From: Dipylidium caninum
Lineage: Eukaryota; Platyhelminthes; Cestoda; Cyclophyllidea; Dipylidiidae
Reading direction: 5' to 3'
NCBI GenBank assembly: GCA_017562135.1
Contig: QEYB01001019.1
Span: forward strand, 310,001 to 374,000
DNA length: 64,000 nucleotides
Shown: positions 12,801 through 27,800 of the stretch, piece by piece
Layout of the letters: every line of letters begins with the position of its first letter
Numbering within the stretch: position 1 is the stretch's first letter
Notes under the pieces: generated by a model
Seen by the model: only the letters and a program-made list of their open reading frames with translations
Database searches by the model: none
Told to the model about the DNA's origin: nothing
Position numbers and translations under genes: made by a program

Positions 12801-15800
12801 AAACATTGAAAGCTAATTGGAAAAATAACAAATCGAGATTAGTTGAAGGTGGCAAAGATTTTCTCACGCTTTCACCTGAAAAGACAGGGGCGTAGTGGCT
12901 GAGGAGAAATTACAGTTGCGCACAACGTCGGTTTCCTCGTTGAAGGATTGCAGGTACTTGTTGATGATGGCGGTCTTGGCTGTGCCCGGCTCGCCGAAGA
13001 GGAGGACAGAGCGGCCTGACTTGGAAAGACTTTGCACCAGGTACTCAGTCGTCCAATTGTCCTGGTTGGGCACCAGCACTCGCTCAAACTCCACGTGGCC
13101 TTGTTTAGGGTAGTCGTAACTTGGCACCGAGGATCCCCAGTACTCCCAACGCCCTAAGACATGTCAATTTTGCATTATTCGTTAACTTCCTAGTCCCGAT
13201 GAAAGGTTCTTTGCTCAAGGCATGTCTAAACATGATGCTTTTTTCAGTTACAATCGCAAGGGGAAAAGCGCTTTTCAGGACTCCTCCACACATCCCCTGA
13301 TCCGCTCCTCTAGACATTCTGCTTGAACGGCATCACCGGGGATCAAGTAATGCCACTGCCGGATGTAATCGCAGTCATGGCGACTCATTCCGGCGCCACG
13401 TCCATCTGATGGCCATTCCGTCACCTGCTGACGTCGCATCGGCACTGCGGTGGGCTCGTTCCATGAGCAGGAGGAGTTTCGGGCGCCCCACTACTTCGCG
13501 CCTCCGCCTCAGGATATTTCCTGCACACACGGCTGTGGATTTTGTAACTGTTAATATTTTCAAGGTCCTCTTGTTTTATCTGGGATTCCCAGCATTGTGC
13601 AGTTCGGAAGTCCCGTATTAGCACTCTTGGATCTCTGAGCGTTACAATTTTTTACCTTTCAAAGCGAACCCCACCACGATTAACCAACCAAGGAATCTAC
13701 AGATGACCTTCTATTAACTTAATGCAAAAATTGCCTTCCGATGAAGGGACAATTTGTCCGACTACTTACCATTCACATGGTCACACTTGAAGTCGAAGAT
13801 GGTGACCGCCCGGCCGCGATTCACATGGGGCGGCATGAATATTTTGCCGAAAACTGCAGAGTCTCGCAGATGCTCGTCAAATTTGACACGATCGGACCTC
13901 TCCAAGAGAGCACCAAAGGACCAAGTGAGCGCGAAGAGGAAGCACATTTCTAAATGACTCGTCTCTGTGATCTCGGCAGGAGCAATGGCGTCGAAGATTT
14001 TGCAAAACTGGGCCACGTAGAAGGCCTCCAAGAAGGGCATTTTCACCTTTACCTCCCTTGTGACAAACCTTATCATCGGCGGGAAGATGGTGGCAGCCAT
14101 TTCGGTCAACTTTATTTGGCGATCTTTGAGTTGGCAGTTGGTCCATGCCTGCCCAACAGATAAATGGAGAATTAGTCTCCCGTGCATTTCAGACGGATTT
14201 CAAGTGAGCAATTGACTCGTTGTTTCGAGGGAGAGGCTTTGATTATTAATAGGCTGTTTGCTTGGGAATTCTACGAGTCCCCCGAAACCCCTTTCTCTAT
14301 CGTTCAGTTCAAATGTCAAATTTCCACGTGCAGGTGATTTTACAATTCCCGTCATAGACTAAGTGGTGTAGAAAGGTCAGACGATGGCGAGCAATTCCCA
14401 ATCCAACTCGGCTTAAATGCATCTTGTCCTTTTCGTTGACTTTTTCTAAGCCACCCCGATTATAATATGTCATCTAGTTACAATTAAGATCTTATTTAAG
14501 ACAAAAAACTGGGAAATAGTTCTGGCTCCCGTTAAATCCTCAAATGGAAGCCTAAGAATGTCTGTGGTCACCGATTAAGAGTTATCTTAGAGTTATTTAG
14601 CCATCATCAATTGAACCTCTGTCCAAATTTGCGAAATCGTGCAAGGTGTTTGCGAGGACATCAACCACTTCACTTACGGCGAAGTGGGAAAAATGTGGAG
14701 GGGGTAATCACAAAAGAAATAAGATGGCCGCGAGGCTCACCTTGACGAGAGGCTCCCAGTTGATGGTGGACGAGCCCATGAAAACCATTCCATTGCGCGA
14801 AATGGTGGCAGGTGAAGCGTTGTCCACGTTGTCCACCTCGAAGAGGATCTTGCACCTCGGAGACATCGGAATGCGATCACCATTGGCGAGCGTTAAAGTC
14901 ATATTGTCGTCCAGCACGGAGTTCAGATTCTCAATCCAGATGGCGTCCACAGGGCCATCGAGCACGAGCCAGCAGTGTTCTCTCTGCTTCAGCCGCGCTG
15001 TCCGTCGCCAGAGGGTGGAGAAAATGCCGTCAGTCCAGTCATTGGTCGCGACATCCAGTCGGCCGAACATTTGCGAGGCCGTGATAGCCTTTGGATTCAT
15101 ACGAATCTCACGTCGCACCTCGTCCACCTCCGAGAGAGTTTTCAGCAACACCTCGGTGCACTTCGTCTTGCCCGAACCGGACGGGCCCAGCACCATCAGT
15201 CCATGGCGCACTTTTTGGGTTTCGTAAAGCTGAAATCATCAGTGGCGCCAAGTGGATTAGAAAGCAGGTCAAAGTCTGTAAAGGTGCCCCTGACGACGGG
15301 GAAGTAGAAGTCGTTGTCGCGTTGAGGTGCAGCCACTAGCAAGCAGACTCGGAATCGTCTCGTGCAGGTCAAAGATGTAACTTTAATCGTGAAGTTAATC
15401 AGCTTGCGCATCAGGAGAGACGCGAAGTCACCTGTGAAGAGTTGGGACCCCCTCCCAAATCTTTGAGATGCTACGCTCTGCTGACTTTATTAGACAAACT
15501 GACGAGAAGCAGTAACTTTAAATGTGGCGGTGGAAGAGCAGCGGACGCCATTTTGGTCTTCAAAATTCGTCCGCTTGTTCCTAGCACAACGTGTCAAAAA
15601 GGCATTCCCTCGGAGTGAGTCGAGAGGATTCCACTCTATTAACAGGCACGATGGAGGAAGCACGTTTTCGTACACTTGCCCAGGGGTGGAACCTCAAAGC
15701 TAAGCACACGATGTGTCTGACTGCCCTCACTAAATTCCATGTGGCTCTCATTTTTCTTCAATCAGCACTGTAAAGGTGATGAAAGGAAAAAGGTAACAGG

Positions 15801-18800
15801 TTGCACTAACACGCCTTTCTGCAGTTTTACAAAATTCGTGTGTGTTACCACCATGAGGTGGAGTGTTTGTCCCCGGCCGACAAGTCACCGATGTCGTCAG
15901 CGAGGAGGCAGCTTACAATGGTATGCTCTAATTGGTGTACGGTAAAGGTACACACTTTGTAGTCAAGAATTCTCAAATGTCAGTTGGAACTGCGGTTTGA
16001 CCTTGCATTGGTGCCAGTGACCGGAGGGAGTCTTTGTCGTACGCTCTCCACCTCCTCCATCCTCACTTGTTGCTGTTTTGTGACTAGGCCATTGAATCCA
16101 CTGGAATAAGTGATGGAGGTGGAAATAGAGGTGGTGGTGGTGGAGGAGGAGAAGGATGTGGTTGGTGGTGGTGGTAGTAGTAGAGCCATTGGACCGGTGA
16201 AAGACCTTACCTGGAGCACCTTGAGGAGCCAAGGCTTGTGAGCTATCAACTTCATGTCTTCAGTGTGACGTTGCAGGGCTTCTCCAATCTCGGGGTACTG
16301 GCGGTTGCGCCCGAGATTAACACCGGGAAAGAGGTCACGCAGGAGGGAGAGAAAGAGCGGCTCATCCTGGTCCACCAACTTGGACATGTTCATGTCCCTC
16401 AGCACCCTCATCACTATCCGCCACTCGCCTTCGTCTGGATTATCTCGTCGAGCCGCACCGAAGGTTCGCAGTACCGACAAGATGTTCCGCAGTCCAAAGT
16501 CGTAGTGAGCCTCGTCGGGAAAAATGAAAAGTGAGGCGTTTGAGTTACTTGGAGTATTCACTTACTTTTCTCTGAGACTTCACATAACCCTCTGTTTCGT
16601 GTCTTTTCTGACACTATTGTTATGCAACGAAACACTCAATTGACCAGACGCGCAATGCTTTTGGCTCATTTATCTTTCCTATGCTTCTCGTTTTAAATCA
16701 CTTCAGTCTTGTCTCAGTGACAGTAAAAATGCGCAGGTGTTTCTTAAACGTCACGTATCGCATAACTCCCCCGGACATATCTCATTTACCACTCTCGAAG
16801 GCATGGAAGGAGAGTTTCTGTTTGTTCTGTCTCCTTACTCATTTCCAAAAAATTTTGCGTTTTCATACTCCAGTTCTATCTTACGTTTCTCCGAAACCAA
16901 GTAGAAAAAATGCAATTTCCATCCCTTTTTCCTTTACGAGATCAAATTGAAGCATTGTGCAGCTGCTCAAACCTCAAGAAACATGAATGAGGCATTCAAA
17001 GATGGATCTGTTAGTAAAAAAGGGCTCGAATTTGGTCTCAAAAGTCTTGTTTTGGCCATTTGAGTAATGCCAAGGAGCCTCTGTTCGAGGAAGACCACCG
17101 TCCCATGTTGATGACGGGAAGGAGGAATTAAGGCAGACTGTGGAATCCTTTCCACACACGCACACACACAGCCATTCGTGAATTTTGATGTAAACGATTG
17201 TTTTACAACATCTGCGTGCAGAAAATGATGAGGAGAGGAGAAGGGCACTCATAGGTATCCGCCCTATGAACAACTGAAGAGACTGAAGATGATCACTCGA
17301 CCACAAGTGTCCGAGCAAGTGTCCATCTTCGTTGCCTCCTTCGTGATGCACGATTGCCGCCGTTACTACACAAAATCGTCACTTGTGGTAAAAAAAATTG
17401 GCTTTCGTGTGATGTTGTAACATGATGGTGGATAAAGAAACAGTCCCGGCACTCACCCGAAGTCGAACTTCCGTCTCCCATATTCGCCCGATAAGTAACC
17501 GACCGACTGTCTTCTTTTTCGTAATTTTAAATTATTTCGAGAAAACAAAAACAATGACCACGGTGTCGGTATAAAAAAACTTTGGGTGATTTATCAACTC
17601 TAGTTGTAAAATCTGTTTATTTAAAGGCATTTTTTTGTTTTATACTGGTGCCTAAAGCCTGTTTCATACCTTCGAACCCCATAGTTTCTACCTCAGTGTC
17701 ACGAGTTTTGAGGCGGAAAATTGTGATGCAAATTATCGAGATCTACGACCGGTGCGGCAACCGCCGATTCACTGATGTCTGCGGAAGTAAAATCAGCAGG
17801 ATCGAGAGCACCATACCTGCTTGCTGAGTTGTTCCTCGCAGAGGTTGTAGAGGTAGAAGAACTTAGCGGCCAGAGTGAAATTTTCGATGAAGCCGCAGGA
17901 GGCCATTTTGACACGAATGATGATGAGGCGATCTGGCACCATCATGGCCACTGAGCGGAAGTTGATCTTCAAATTCTCCGGTAACTCCTGTCGACCTGCG
18001 TAGCCGGGATTCTTGAGGGGAGGAAAATTTAAAGTCCTACAATTTGCATCTTCTTCTCTAAGTTACGTCACTGAACCAACTATTTTGGACTTTTCGGATG
18101 AGTTGAGTCTCTGGAAAAAGCACTGGGACGTCAAGGAGGAGTGTTGGAGGCATCTGAGATGGGAAAGTCTACCGTCACCGGATAGACGAGGCGGACAAAC
18201 GCAACCCCCCACCGCTGGTGGGCGCGTTTTGGCCAATTTTAACTCGGACACCAGCGAAGTCTGCAGCCCACTGCTACCGGGCACGTAGCCGAAGGAGAGT
18301 GTCGCTGCGAAAGTAAGAATTCTGGGGTCTGGCAACACAAGCCCAACTCAAAAAGCATGCCTAGGCGACAGGCTCACATAAAGGAGCTTCTCTTTCTCGA
18401 AGTGGTATAAGCACAATCGCGTTTTGTGTGTAAGTGAATGACCCACCCGATAACACGAAAGTGTGGGAAAAGGAAAGAAGGAAACAACCTCATTCTCTCG
18501 CTGTTAGAGTTAAGTAGGCCCGCAAATCTCCTCATAAGCAGTTGTCAATTTGTACTGAGGGTGGACAGTTCACCGAAATGGCACACAATATGTATCTGTG
18601 CCTCCTTGAAGCCGTCTGCCCCACGACGAAATTGAAATGCGCCAGCTATTGCCGACTGGAGTTGGGAGTTGTAAAAATGAGGGTGATTTAGGCAAATCGC
18701 CCGGCACCATCGTGTCATATTTACTAACTTGTCTTTTGCCGCCAGGACGAAATCGTTTGCCGGGCAAAGAAAGGCTCCTTGGATGGCAACGAATATGCCC

Positions 18801-21800
18801 ACAGGGACGGAACTTCACGACAAAAAGGCAGGACACAGGGGTGGCTGCGTTTCGCCGGTTTTGCAGTAATGCAAAGGACAGCGGAGCTAGTGAAAGAAAT
18901 AACCCACAACTCCATGCGCTGCGCCGCGGGCACACTGTGTGACTCCGCTCAGAGCTTGCTGTGCTGCTCGATCGGGCCGTGTCGCAGAGGAGAGGGGAAA
19001 CCTCATCCCTTCAATCGTCGCCAAACGAAAGAACAAACCTCCTGCTTGTGCCCACGTAGTTGCATCCTCTGTGTCTCGGTCAAACTAATCTCAGTCCTCC
19101 ACGGACTTAATTAACACAGCTTGGTGGATATGAACTCACCATAGTAATGAAGATGCCGAATTCCGGATTTAATTTGATGAGATCACCGTCGGAGAAGACG
19201 AACTCATCCTTCTGATCGCGTTTCGCGAAGAGTACGATAGCAATCTGCTGAGCGGCGACTGACAGGACGGGTAGTTCAATTCTGTTGAACTCATCGAAGC
19301 AGCCCCAAGCGCCCGATTGAGCGAGGCCTTTGAAAATCCGTCCAAGACCACGGAAATCCATCTGGTCTGAACAGTTGAAGACGACCACGTACTGACCCAA
19401 ACACCGTCCCATGTCCTGCAACGAAGGCAACATCAGTTAGAACAATGAAATATGCCGCCTAAGGGGAATGTGTTCACGCAAAGTGTCCTCAGTCGTGACG
19501 TTAAGTGGACGTCGACTGTGTTTCTTCTTGTCCTACGGCCTCAAATCGCGCCTTAAACATTGCACTTCCGCATACCAATTTCGTGTGGCATCATTTAAGG
19601 CCGAGTTTATGGTTCGGCTCGTGGATGAGCGCTCTCGGAGCTTCTGTGCACCAGACTCCTGCGACGGCAATGAAATCGCCACATAGTCGAGGGCAATCTG
19701 GCGAGAGGTTTATGGGCCTGGTTGACAGGAGGCATTTTATGCGATCATGCGATTAGAAATTAACCAAATTCCTGTTCAGGTGGAGTTGGATCCTCCTTCC
19801 CCCGACTCTAACAGAGAGGAACCATTTTCGGCTCAGCCATCCTATCCCATCCCTTTCGGTTGAAGACGAGGGTATCTCTATACTATCTTAGCAAGTAGAG
19901 ACGAGCTGGTCGGTGGGCTTACGAATGCACAGGTGCTGGAAAGAGGCGTCATTACCGTTGTTACGAGTCAAAGGGGCACATGAGACTGCACTGCCATTGC
20001 GTCTGCGGTCCCGCGGTGGCGGCATTCCCGTCCTTTCAGCTGTCGAGACACCGCCAAGGGGGGGAGGGGGGAGAGGCTGCTGACAGAGCAACACGTGGCG
20101 CGCAATCGGAGGCACCGCCCGAGGTGAACACAAGGTTCTTCTGTACACCCAAATGCGGACAAGATGGCCGGATCAACGTCGAGTAGAGTACATTTCCACC
20201 GCCCTTCGAAGCGCGCTTCCAGTAAGTGCATTCCTTTGAACTTGTAGCCCTGTTTCTACGGCCACAAAGTACCTCCACACCACACGTAAGACAGGCAAAA
20301 CTTTACTACCCAGGCTTGACTGCTTTTTGTCCTCGACCGATACGACAGAGAATGTAAAAGTTGGCGTTCGCTCCAGCCCTTTACGTTCAAGCGCAACCTC
20401 ATCAGGCATTTCATCCCCTCACCTCGCCTCCCATTGCCGTAAAATTGCCTGACAAACTGTTGCATCCAGTGGGGGTTAACCAAGTGGCCAAGTTAATCAA
20501 CGGAGCGCATTTCTGTCCAAATAAGTCTAGCCCGGACTTTGGGATACTTCGGGCTAACGGCCTGTCGAAGACGATTCCTTTGTGCTTTCGTCCGCGTCCA
20601 CGCATGCCGCCACCTATCAACGTGAGGAGAGAAAAGTTCCACGTTTGCTTATTCAGCGACTTATGGAAACGGGACTTCCAGTCCATCTTGTCGAAGTCGT
20701 CTGAGCAAGAATAGGTAGGAAAACGCGTCGTCTTAAATTTTAGCACGATTGATTTGAAAGACGACCGGGAAGTTGGGAGTAGCGAAATCATTCGGATGTC
20801 GAAACCCAAAAACCCGCAGTTTCACCCCCCTCCTGTGGCCACACTCTTCCTCGTCAATGATCTCTAAGCCACTTGGACACTTCCAAGGATTGTTCTAATA
20901 CTGTCCACTGTCTCCATTCTTTGTTCTTCTTGCGCATCTTTTTTTTTCTGTGGAAGGAGGCCACCAAAACTGTACCTTAACAGTCTCCGTTTTCCCGGTT
21001 CCTGCAGGTCCGGCCGGAGCTCCGCCGTAGCTCAAGTTGAGAGCCTGCGCCAGGGTGATGTAGCAGCGGTCCGTGAGCGGCGTGATCACCAGACGCTCGG
21101 AACAGCCGAGGAACTCATTCTGGTACTCGAAATTCACGTTGGTGATGGAGACAACACACATGTTGGTCTCCTCCATGAAGTAAACTCGTGTCTGCTTGAG
21201 CCAGTCGAAATCGTCCACGGAGTGAATGCCCTGCACAACCTACGACATAACGCACAAATGGCAGTTGGATGCTCAAGAAGAATAATAAACCATGCGACTC
21301 AACAATCATTCGTGTGCTGCTACACTGCAAACAGTTTATTCTAACTAATGCGACTGACTAATGAGGAATCTCTTTCCTTGAAGCGCCTGCACTAATCTAA
21401 AATAAAAATCATCATTTCCGCAATCACATGATCATAATCTATGAATCACAAGATTACTGTGGACCTACGATGTCGTCGAACACGTCCTTCTGGTGCAGGT
21501 GTATGGTAATCAGTGTCTCGTATTTCATCCGTTCCAGGGGGTTCAGATTCTTGGTTGTTTTGCCTATGAGCATTTCCAGAAGATTTGTGAAATACTGGCT
21601 CGTTTTCTCCATAATGCTGGGGTTCTCCTTGGACTCATTCAACGCCAGAGTTGCCGACTGTGTCCACATCAGTTGGATGCCCAAAATGGCCAGTTGGCAA
21701 ATTTTTTCACTGAAAAATTGTTGAACATTGAGCTCCACATCCATCAGTTGGATATACACTTGGCGAATTCGGTCGAGGAGGGAGTATTTCATCGTCATCA

Positions 21801-24800
21801 GAAGTCGCATTAACCACACTTCCGCGGGACCCGCACAACAGAGTGGGGGACTCAACTAGAATGAGGCAACAAAATGTTTCACAATTCGCCCTGCCCCACC
21901 GACTTTGGTCACAAAAGAGGACATATTTTGGCGTTGAATAACGAGAACTGAGGTGCTATCAACAACAACAACATCAACAACATGCTCGGTGCACGCGATC
22001 CTTGAGGTAGCTCGCAAATCCCCATCCACCTACCATCGTCAAAAGATCTATAGGATTGCGAGGACCCACTTGTCGCCCAAAAGCGTCTGAGATGAGGATC
22101 TTTCAGCCGACGTGGGTACTATACCAGCGGACCTTGTTGGAAGTTACAAATTCTCTCCATTCACAACCACCTGAACAGTCACTTGCAGTGAAGATCTCTG
22201 GGAGACAGGACTAAAGCTGTGGGGACATCTCGTAAAAGGCGGAAATTTTCAAGCATGAGCGCTCAATGGAGCACAAACTAGGTCCATACTTTGAATGGTC
22301 TAAACACAGTCATCAAGGACTTCACTGAACTTTTCGTCATCGGGAAGCTCACCTTCCCCATCTAAACTACTTCCTTCAGCTACCTCATCGTCTGCCGAAA
22401 CATTCCACTCTGTTGAACTACCAAGTTTGAGGCACAGACAAAGACGACGGCCCTAATTCAGTCGCGAAGAGGAAATTTAATCGACTTTACGAAGTCGAAC
22501 CTTCCCATGTGCGTACGTGTATTTTTCCCCTCCCTACGCTAAAATCTCCCATGCATTTAATCATGTTATATTTGGAGCCTCTGGGAGAGAAGATGTATTT
22601 TAGGAACCTCAAAGTACCAAATTGCGGAAAAAGCGTTTGCCAAGCCCGTAAAACCCTTTTATCTGCAGTGCTTTACGGAGACAAAAGCAGCTCAGACAGA
22701 ATTCTGCAGGAAGGCGCACTTGTGAAAGGCCAACTTTAGCTTGCCGTCCAATTAACAGAGGCATTCCTACCTTCGATGACGGAAAACCTATGCTGAAGCT
22801 TTGCCTTGCCTATGTAGAGCGGATCGGAACTGCCAGCTGAGATTGTATTCAGTTTGTGCCCTAGACTCGTTTCTTCCCCTATAAACGACGTCTGCCTAGC
22901 CTCTCGGTCCTCACTACTTTATGGAGGTCTACTTCGACCTCTGATTCCTTGAAATGGCTCTTTTACTGAAGTGTGGCGCTCGACAACACTTTCAAAGTCA
23001 GTCAAGCTTACAGAGAGTTGCTCATTGAGAGCCGAATATGCCTCAGAAATCCACAAGCCATCGCCGCTGAATTGTGCATGATGAATGCTGTCAAAAATGG
23101 CCAGGAGGTGGGGCTGGATGGCCTCTGGGGTGGAAGCCTGGCCAAGGATCTCCAGAAGGACCGGATCGGACACGAAGAAGAATCGAGGAAATAAGAGTCT
23201 TTTGTTCTCCAGGTAGCCTGTGAGCGAGCGCTGACATAACTCCAATTGCTCCAGCATTCGAGGCAGCATTTCTATCAAGGTGGTGTCCAAAGTACAACAG
23301 GTCACCACCGAGGGCGTCTCACGAGCCCGCTCGATGACTTTGACCCACGACTTGTCCACCAGGAGGAAGCGTCGCGCCTCCTTCGGCAGCTGCCTCGCGA
23401 TGTCTCCACCCACAAACACCGCCTCGAGGTATATCCACAGGGACTGCACCTTCAACCAATAGTCGATCACTTCGCTCACTGTTGTCAAGTTATTCACCCA
23501 CTTGGCAATCTGGTCTTTGAAGGGCTTGTTGAACCTAAGGAAAACCACCAAGTTGGAGAGAACGCAGAGCTCATCCGGTGTGAGAGTCTGAGACCACGGT
23601 TCTACTCCATTTAGGCGACTTCTTCCCCATCACGTCATGTGAAGCCTCTGCGGACGTGAAGAATGCCTGCGTTCGCCAAATCCACACTAATGCTGTACTC
23701 GATGCTCCAAACTATGCCTTTGGAAAGGCGATGATAGCTGCGACATGGTTACCATACGAACAATGCACCTCTGGCCAACTGGAATCCTCTCAGGTGAAGA
23801 CAAGGAGCCGAGACAGGCTTCGTTAACTACGTCCGTGACAGATGCGTGTGCTTCTCACCTCTCCGCCAAATCTGCTTCGAGCCTCTAATGCCCAAATCGT
23901 ACGAAAAATGTTGGCCGCAGGCGAAACGACTGATCTAGCCTTTGTCACGCATTTCATCTGTCCACCGTCAAGGCATTTGATAAGCTAAAGTAACATTACC
24001 GTTAACTCTTACTCTTTTCGCTGATCACCTCACAGTCTCTTTCTACGCATTCTTTCTCTCCATCTTCATCACTTTTTCTAATGCAATTCGCTTAAAAAAC
24101 GCAGTGGCATCAGGGGAGAGCAGAGTGACACTTTCGAGCGCAACAGAGAGAATATCCTCAACTAAGTCATAGGTGGGGATTGTGTCCAGTCCCACAATGT
24201 GGCCTCGTCAGTCTTCACCTCCTCTGTCTCGCCTCACGCTGGCTCAATTTAAAATCCGGCAGTTATCTCGAAAATTGCTTTCCACCCACCTGCTATTGGA
24301 GAGCGATGTAAGCGTCATGAGGGAGTCTTCGAGTAGATTTTGAATCTCCGTGATACGATCACCTTTGAGTAGGAGTTCGCCACGATTTTTAAAGCTTGTC
24401 AGAAGGAACTCTTGTCCTTCCCAGTCCTGAGCGACGCGTTGCAGCTTTACCTCGATCTCCTTTTCCCGTGTCGCACCCAGGCAGACGTCCTCCACCGCCT
24501 CGCGTTTACTCCCATCGCCCGGTCCGATCGGCATGTCGAGGATAACTTTGGTGGAAAGCATGCCTCCAGCCTCCGGATCGAGGTTAGGTTGGCCAGTGAT
24601 CTCGCTGATCACCGTCCAGTGCCGCGGTTTCAAGGCGGGATTGCGGAACATATGCAATATAGGCATCTTCCCCACCAGGCTCGAGAGGGTGGACTCGAGC
24701 TCAGTGTAGAGGGCAGATGACTTGAGCACGGAGGGTAACTTGCGACATCTGAAGAAGGAGAAGAAGAAGAAGACAAAGTAATGAGCAGACTATATGTCAC

Positions 24801-27800
24801 GTGCCACAACAGTTTTTCATCTACGACTGTGCTGCAACTTTGAGTGCTGACTTAAATGTTCACGAGTGGGTGCGACTTGCCTCGTTTGGAGTGCAAGGAG
24901 TTGATATTCAATCTCCTCAAAGTCCGCCTCCTTCCACGGCTTCTCACGCAATCCACCAACTACGCTGTTTACGTCGCTGTAGAGACTGTAGAGACGTTGT
25001 AGCATTTCCATTTGCTTTCCCACCGCCTTGAGATTGGCCATATTCATCTCGGGTAGACCGAAGAGGCGCAGTCCGCGTTGCACCTCCTCTGCTTTCATCA
25101 TCAACTGTTCGCAGTTGTTACGGAAGATCAACTGACGATCCATTGCCTCTGTGTGGGAGATACCCTCTTCAGTGGGTCCTTTCTAGAGGTGGAGGAAGGC
25201 CAAATGAATGTCACCCAGTATTCTGTCCACAGGCTGGGGACGCATGTCAACTGAAACGCTACTCATCACTTGAGTGGAAAACCCGTGGCAGAGTGCCATT
25301 GAGCTGTCCTACCCTCTACCGCTCTCGTCTTCCGGCCAAAACACGCATCTACGCACTGACCAAGGCCGAAAGGCCCGTGTGTGCGTCTGACTCCATAAGT
25401 CTGCTCTTCGTGCACGGCAAGGGGCGACATCAGCACTTTAGAGCTGACAAGTTAGCGCTGGCATGCCAAAACTTGTTAACTCCCAAGTTCAACAAAATGT
25501 CCTCGAGAATGACAAAAAACACCAGCCTATTCAATGATGAACGTCACCTTCGGCAGTATCTTGTGTCCTCTTTCTTCGTGTCACCCGCTTCAGTGACAAC
25601 TGAACATTTTCTCATCAGAAGGAACGTTCCCTACCTTGGTGTCTCTCGAAACGCCTGAACGAATATGAGGCAGAGGAAATATGTCAGGGCGGGAAGGGTG
25701 AGGAAACTGAGGATCGCCACCAGAATACCGCATCAATCTGCGAATAATTCCAGTGTCTTCGTATGAACCGAAAGAATCATTTCCCCTCTACACAACTCCT
25801 AACTCGTATTCTATGAAAATTTGAGGAGTGGGGTTCATTACACTTTGGAAGGCTTCAATAAACTTCTCGATTTCGTCTTTGACCATTTTGGTTCTGTTAA
25901 GGAGAACCTCCTGGTGCGTAGCTTCCACGGCGAGCACTTGGTCCATCACTTTGCCCAGGAGTTCCTCTATCCGGTAGAAGGTCCACCTCACTGCTTCGAT
26001 GCGATCTACTATTTCGGGCGACAGCGGTGGTTGATACTTGCTGAGCATCTGCTGTGCCTCCTAGAAGGTGAAAACTCGCAAGTGTTTGAACTACAATACC
26101 TCCTGCGGCGACAAACAAATGCACCGCATGCATACTCGTCTGCGTGGTAAAAGGAACTTCATTTATTAGTGGGAGAGAAAGGGATATTTTGGAGTTGACA
26201 CTTTTTAATGCCATTAACTCCATTAGTGTAATGTCTCCACATCTACCTCCGCCGTGTCTTTGTCTGTGACTCAGTACCCTCCTACACGCATCTTCTAAAG
26301 AGCCTTCTTAAAATGGCTTCGATGAGGCGCTGGGACCGACTAACAACTGTTTCACATCTGTCTCATTCCAGCGGTCTACCATAGAGGATAATGAAACGGG
26401 CATTTGGAAATATGGTGCCACCTCTGACGCGCCCCACCTCGGCGACCACAATTTTCATGTCCACCTCGACTTCAATCTCTCTGAAGTTGGCAATTGCCTC
26501 CATTAAGTAGCCCATGTCGGAGAGGCTTTGAGCGGGCCTTGCGAGGATGCGGTCAATCCTTTCCAGCTGTATCATCTCCACGAAGATTGGGGCGATGAGT
26601 CGTTCCACACAGAGATCCACGAAGACCTGTTGGTGCTCCCTCAATCGCCGAAGGGCGAGGTACTTGAAACTGCTCGTGTGGACCTCCAACGGTCCAATGT
26701 AGTAGATGTCGTAGAGGCTCATCAGTCTCTCCTCCACCCTGTACAATTCCTCACAGACCTCTTCACACATTGCAGTCTTCGGCTCAGGATGCTCGTTGAG
26801 AAACTCCTCCAAACGTTCCATCGGCTTGGTGGTCCACAGACTGAGGAATTCCTCGAAGGGACTTATTACGGACGCCAGCTCCACAATTTCATCTAACCAA
26901 TAAAACGGTCGATGAGAATTTGATGGTGCAGGGTTTGTGGCTCACAGTACCAAGGCGCATAGAGGAGAAGTCGAACGCTGTGCATAGAGGAGAAGTCGAA
27001 CGCTGTGCTCAGCCTTTTGACAACATTATTTCTTACTCTCCCGGTAAATGGTACAAGTAGCTCCAATTTCACCGTGACTGTGACATACCGTCGGGCAGGA
27101 AGCTGATTTTCTTTGTCGAATTAACCCACGTGAGTAGGAGTGTCTGTGCCCTGTAAGTCTCCCTGTCATGACGCACGTCGACGTAGCAGTTCACGTCCTG
27201 TTCATTTGTCTGCGCGGAGCTGACGTAGACTCCACTTGACTTGCCTAACCGAGGAGAAGAACAGTTTGAGGGGGCCGGAGTAACATTAGAAGCGGTGGAA
27301 AGGAAACTGAGTCCTCTTCCCCTTTCTCAAACGTGAAGAGGTCTGCCTTCTCTCTCACGTCTGTTTGGTAGGAAGGACTCTTCGTGGATAAGGCTACACG
27401 GCTCTTCGAAGCAGGCAACAGCAGCGGAAAACAATATGTGATTTCTTATTAAAAAGGGTAAATCTGCACTGACAGTCGTCGACGACGCGTGCTACCGGTG
27501 CCCTCGACCGTTGGTGAGTGCAAATGCAACAAACAACAATGCGTAGAAAATAAATGAAAGTTGACAACATTGGAAGAAAGTTTCAACGTCGCTTCTCCAA
27601 GTCGTCGAAGAGCTCACCCGCGTACACGCTCTGGGTAGAGGCCTAAAAGGGCAGGAAAGGTGTGATGCGGACGTGGTGGGTGGTAGACTGGGCGGAAGGG
27701 GACCGGCGACGCTCACCCGCATGCCAGGATGGTCGCTACCCGAACGCGGGCTGCCCGTGGTGTTGGCGGAGTGCTGTGATGCGCTGAAACGCTGAGAACT

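Noticed and set aside
13320..13430. Apparent extra dynein exon (minus strand, reads [11 protein letters not shown])
   Set aside because: Exons 29 and 30 already join in phase with family length (VNG then RWEYW), leaving no room for it.
14646..15227. 193-residue plus-strand frame opposite the AAA2 exon
   Set aside because: Antisense shadow of a strongly conserved dynein exon.
25143..25658. 171-residue plus-strand open frame
   Set aside because: It overlaps a dynein exon and intron on the other strand, has no recognisable domain, and its composition looks random.
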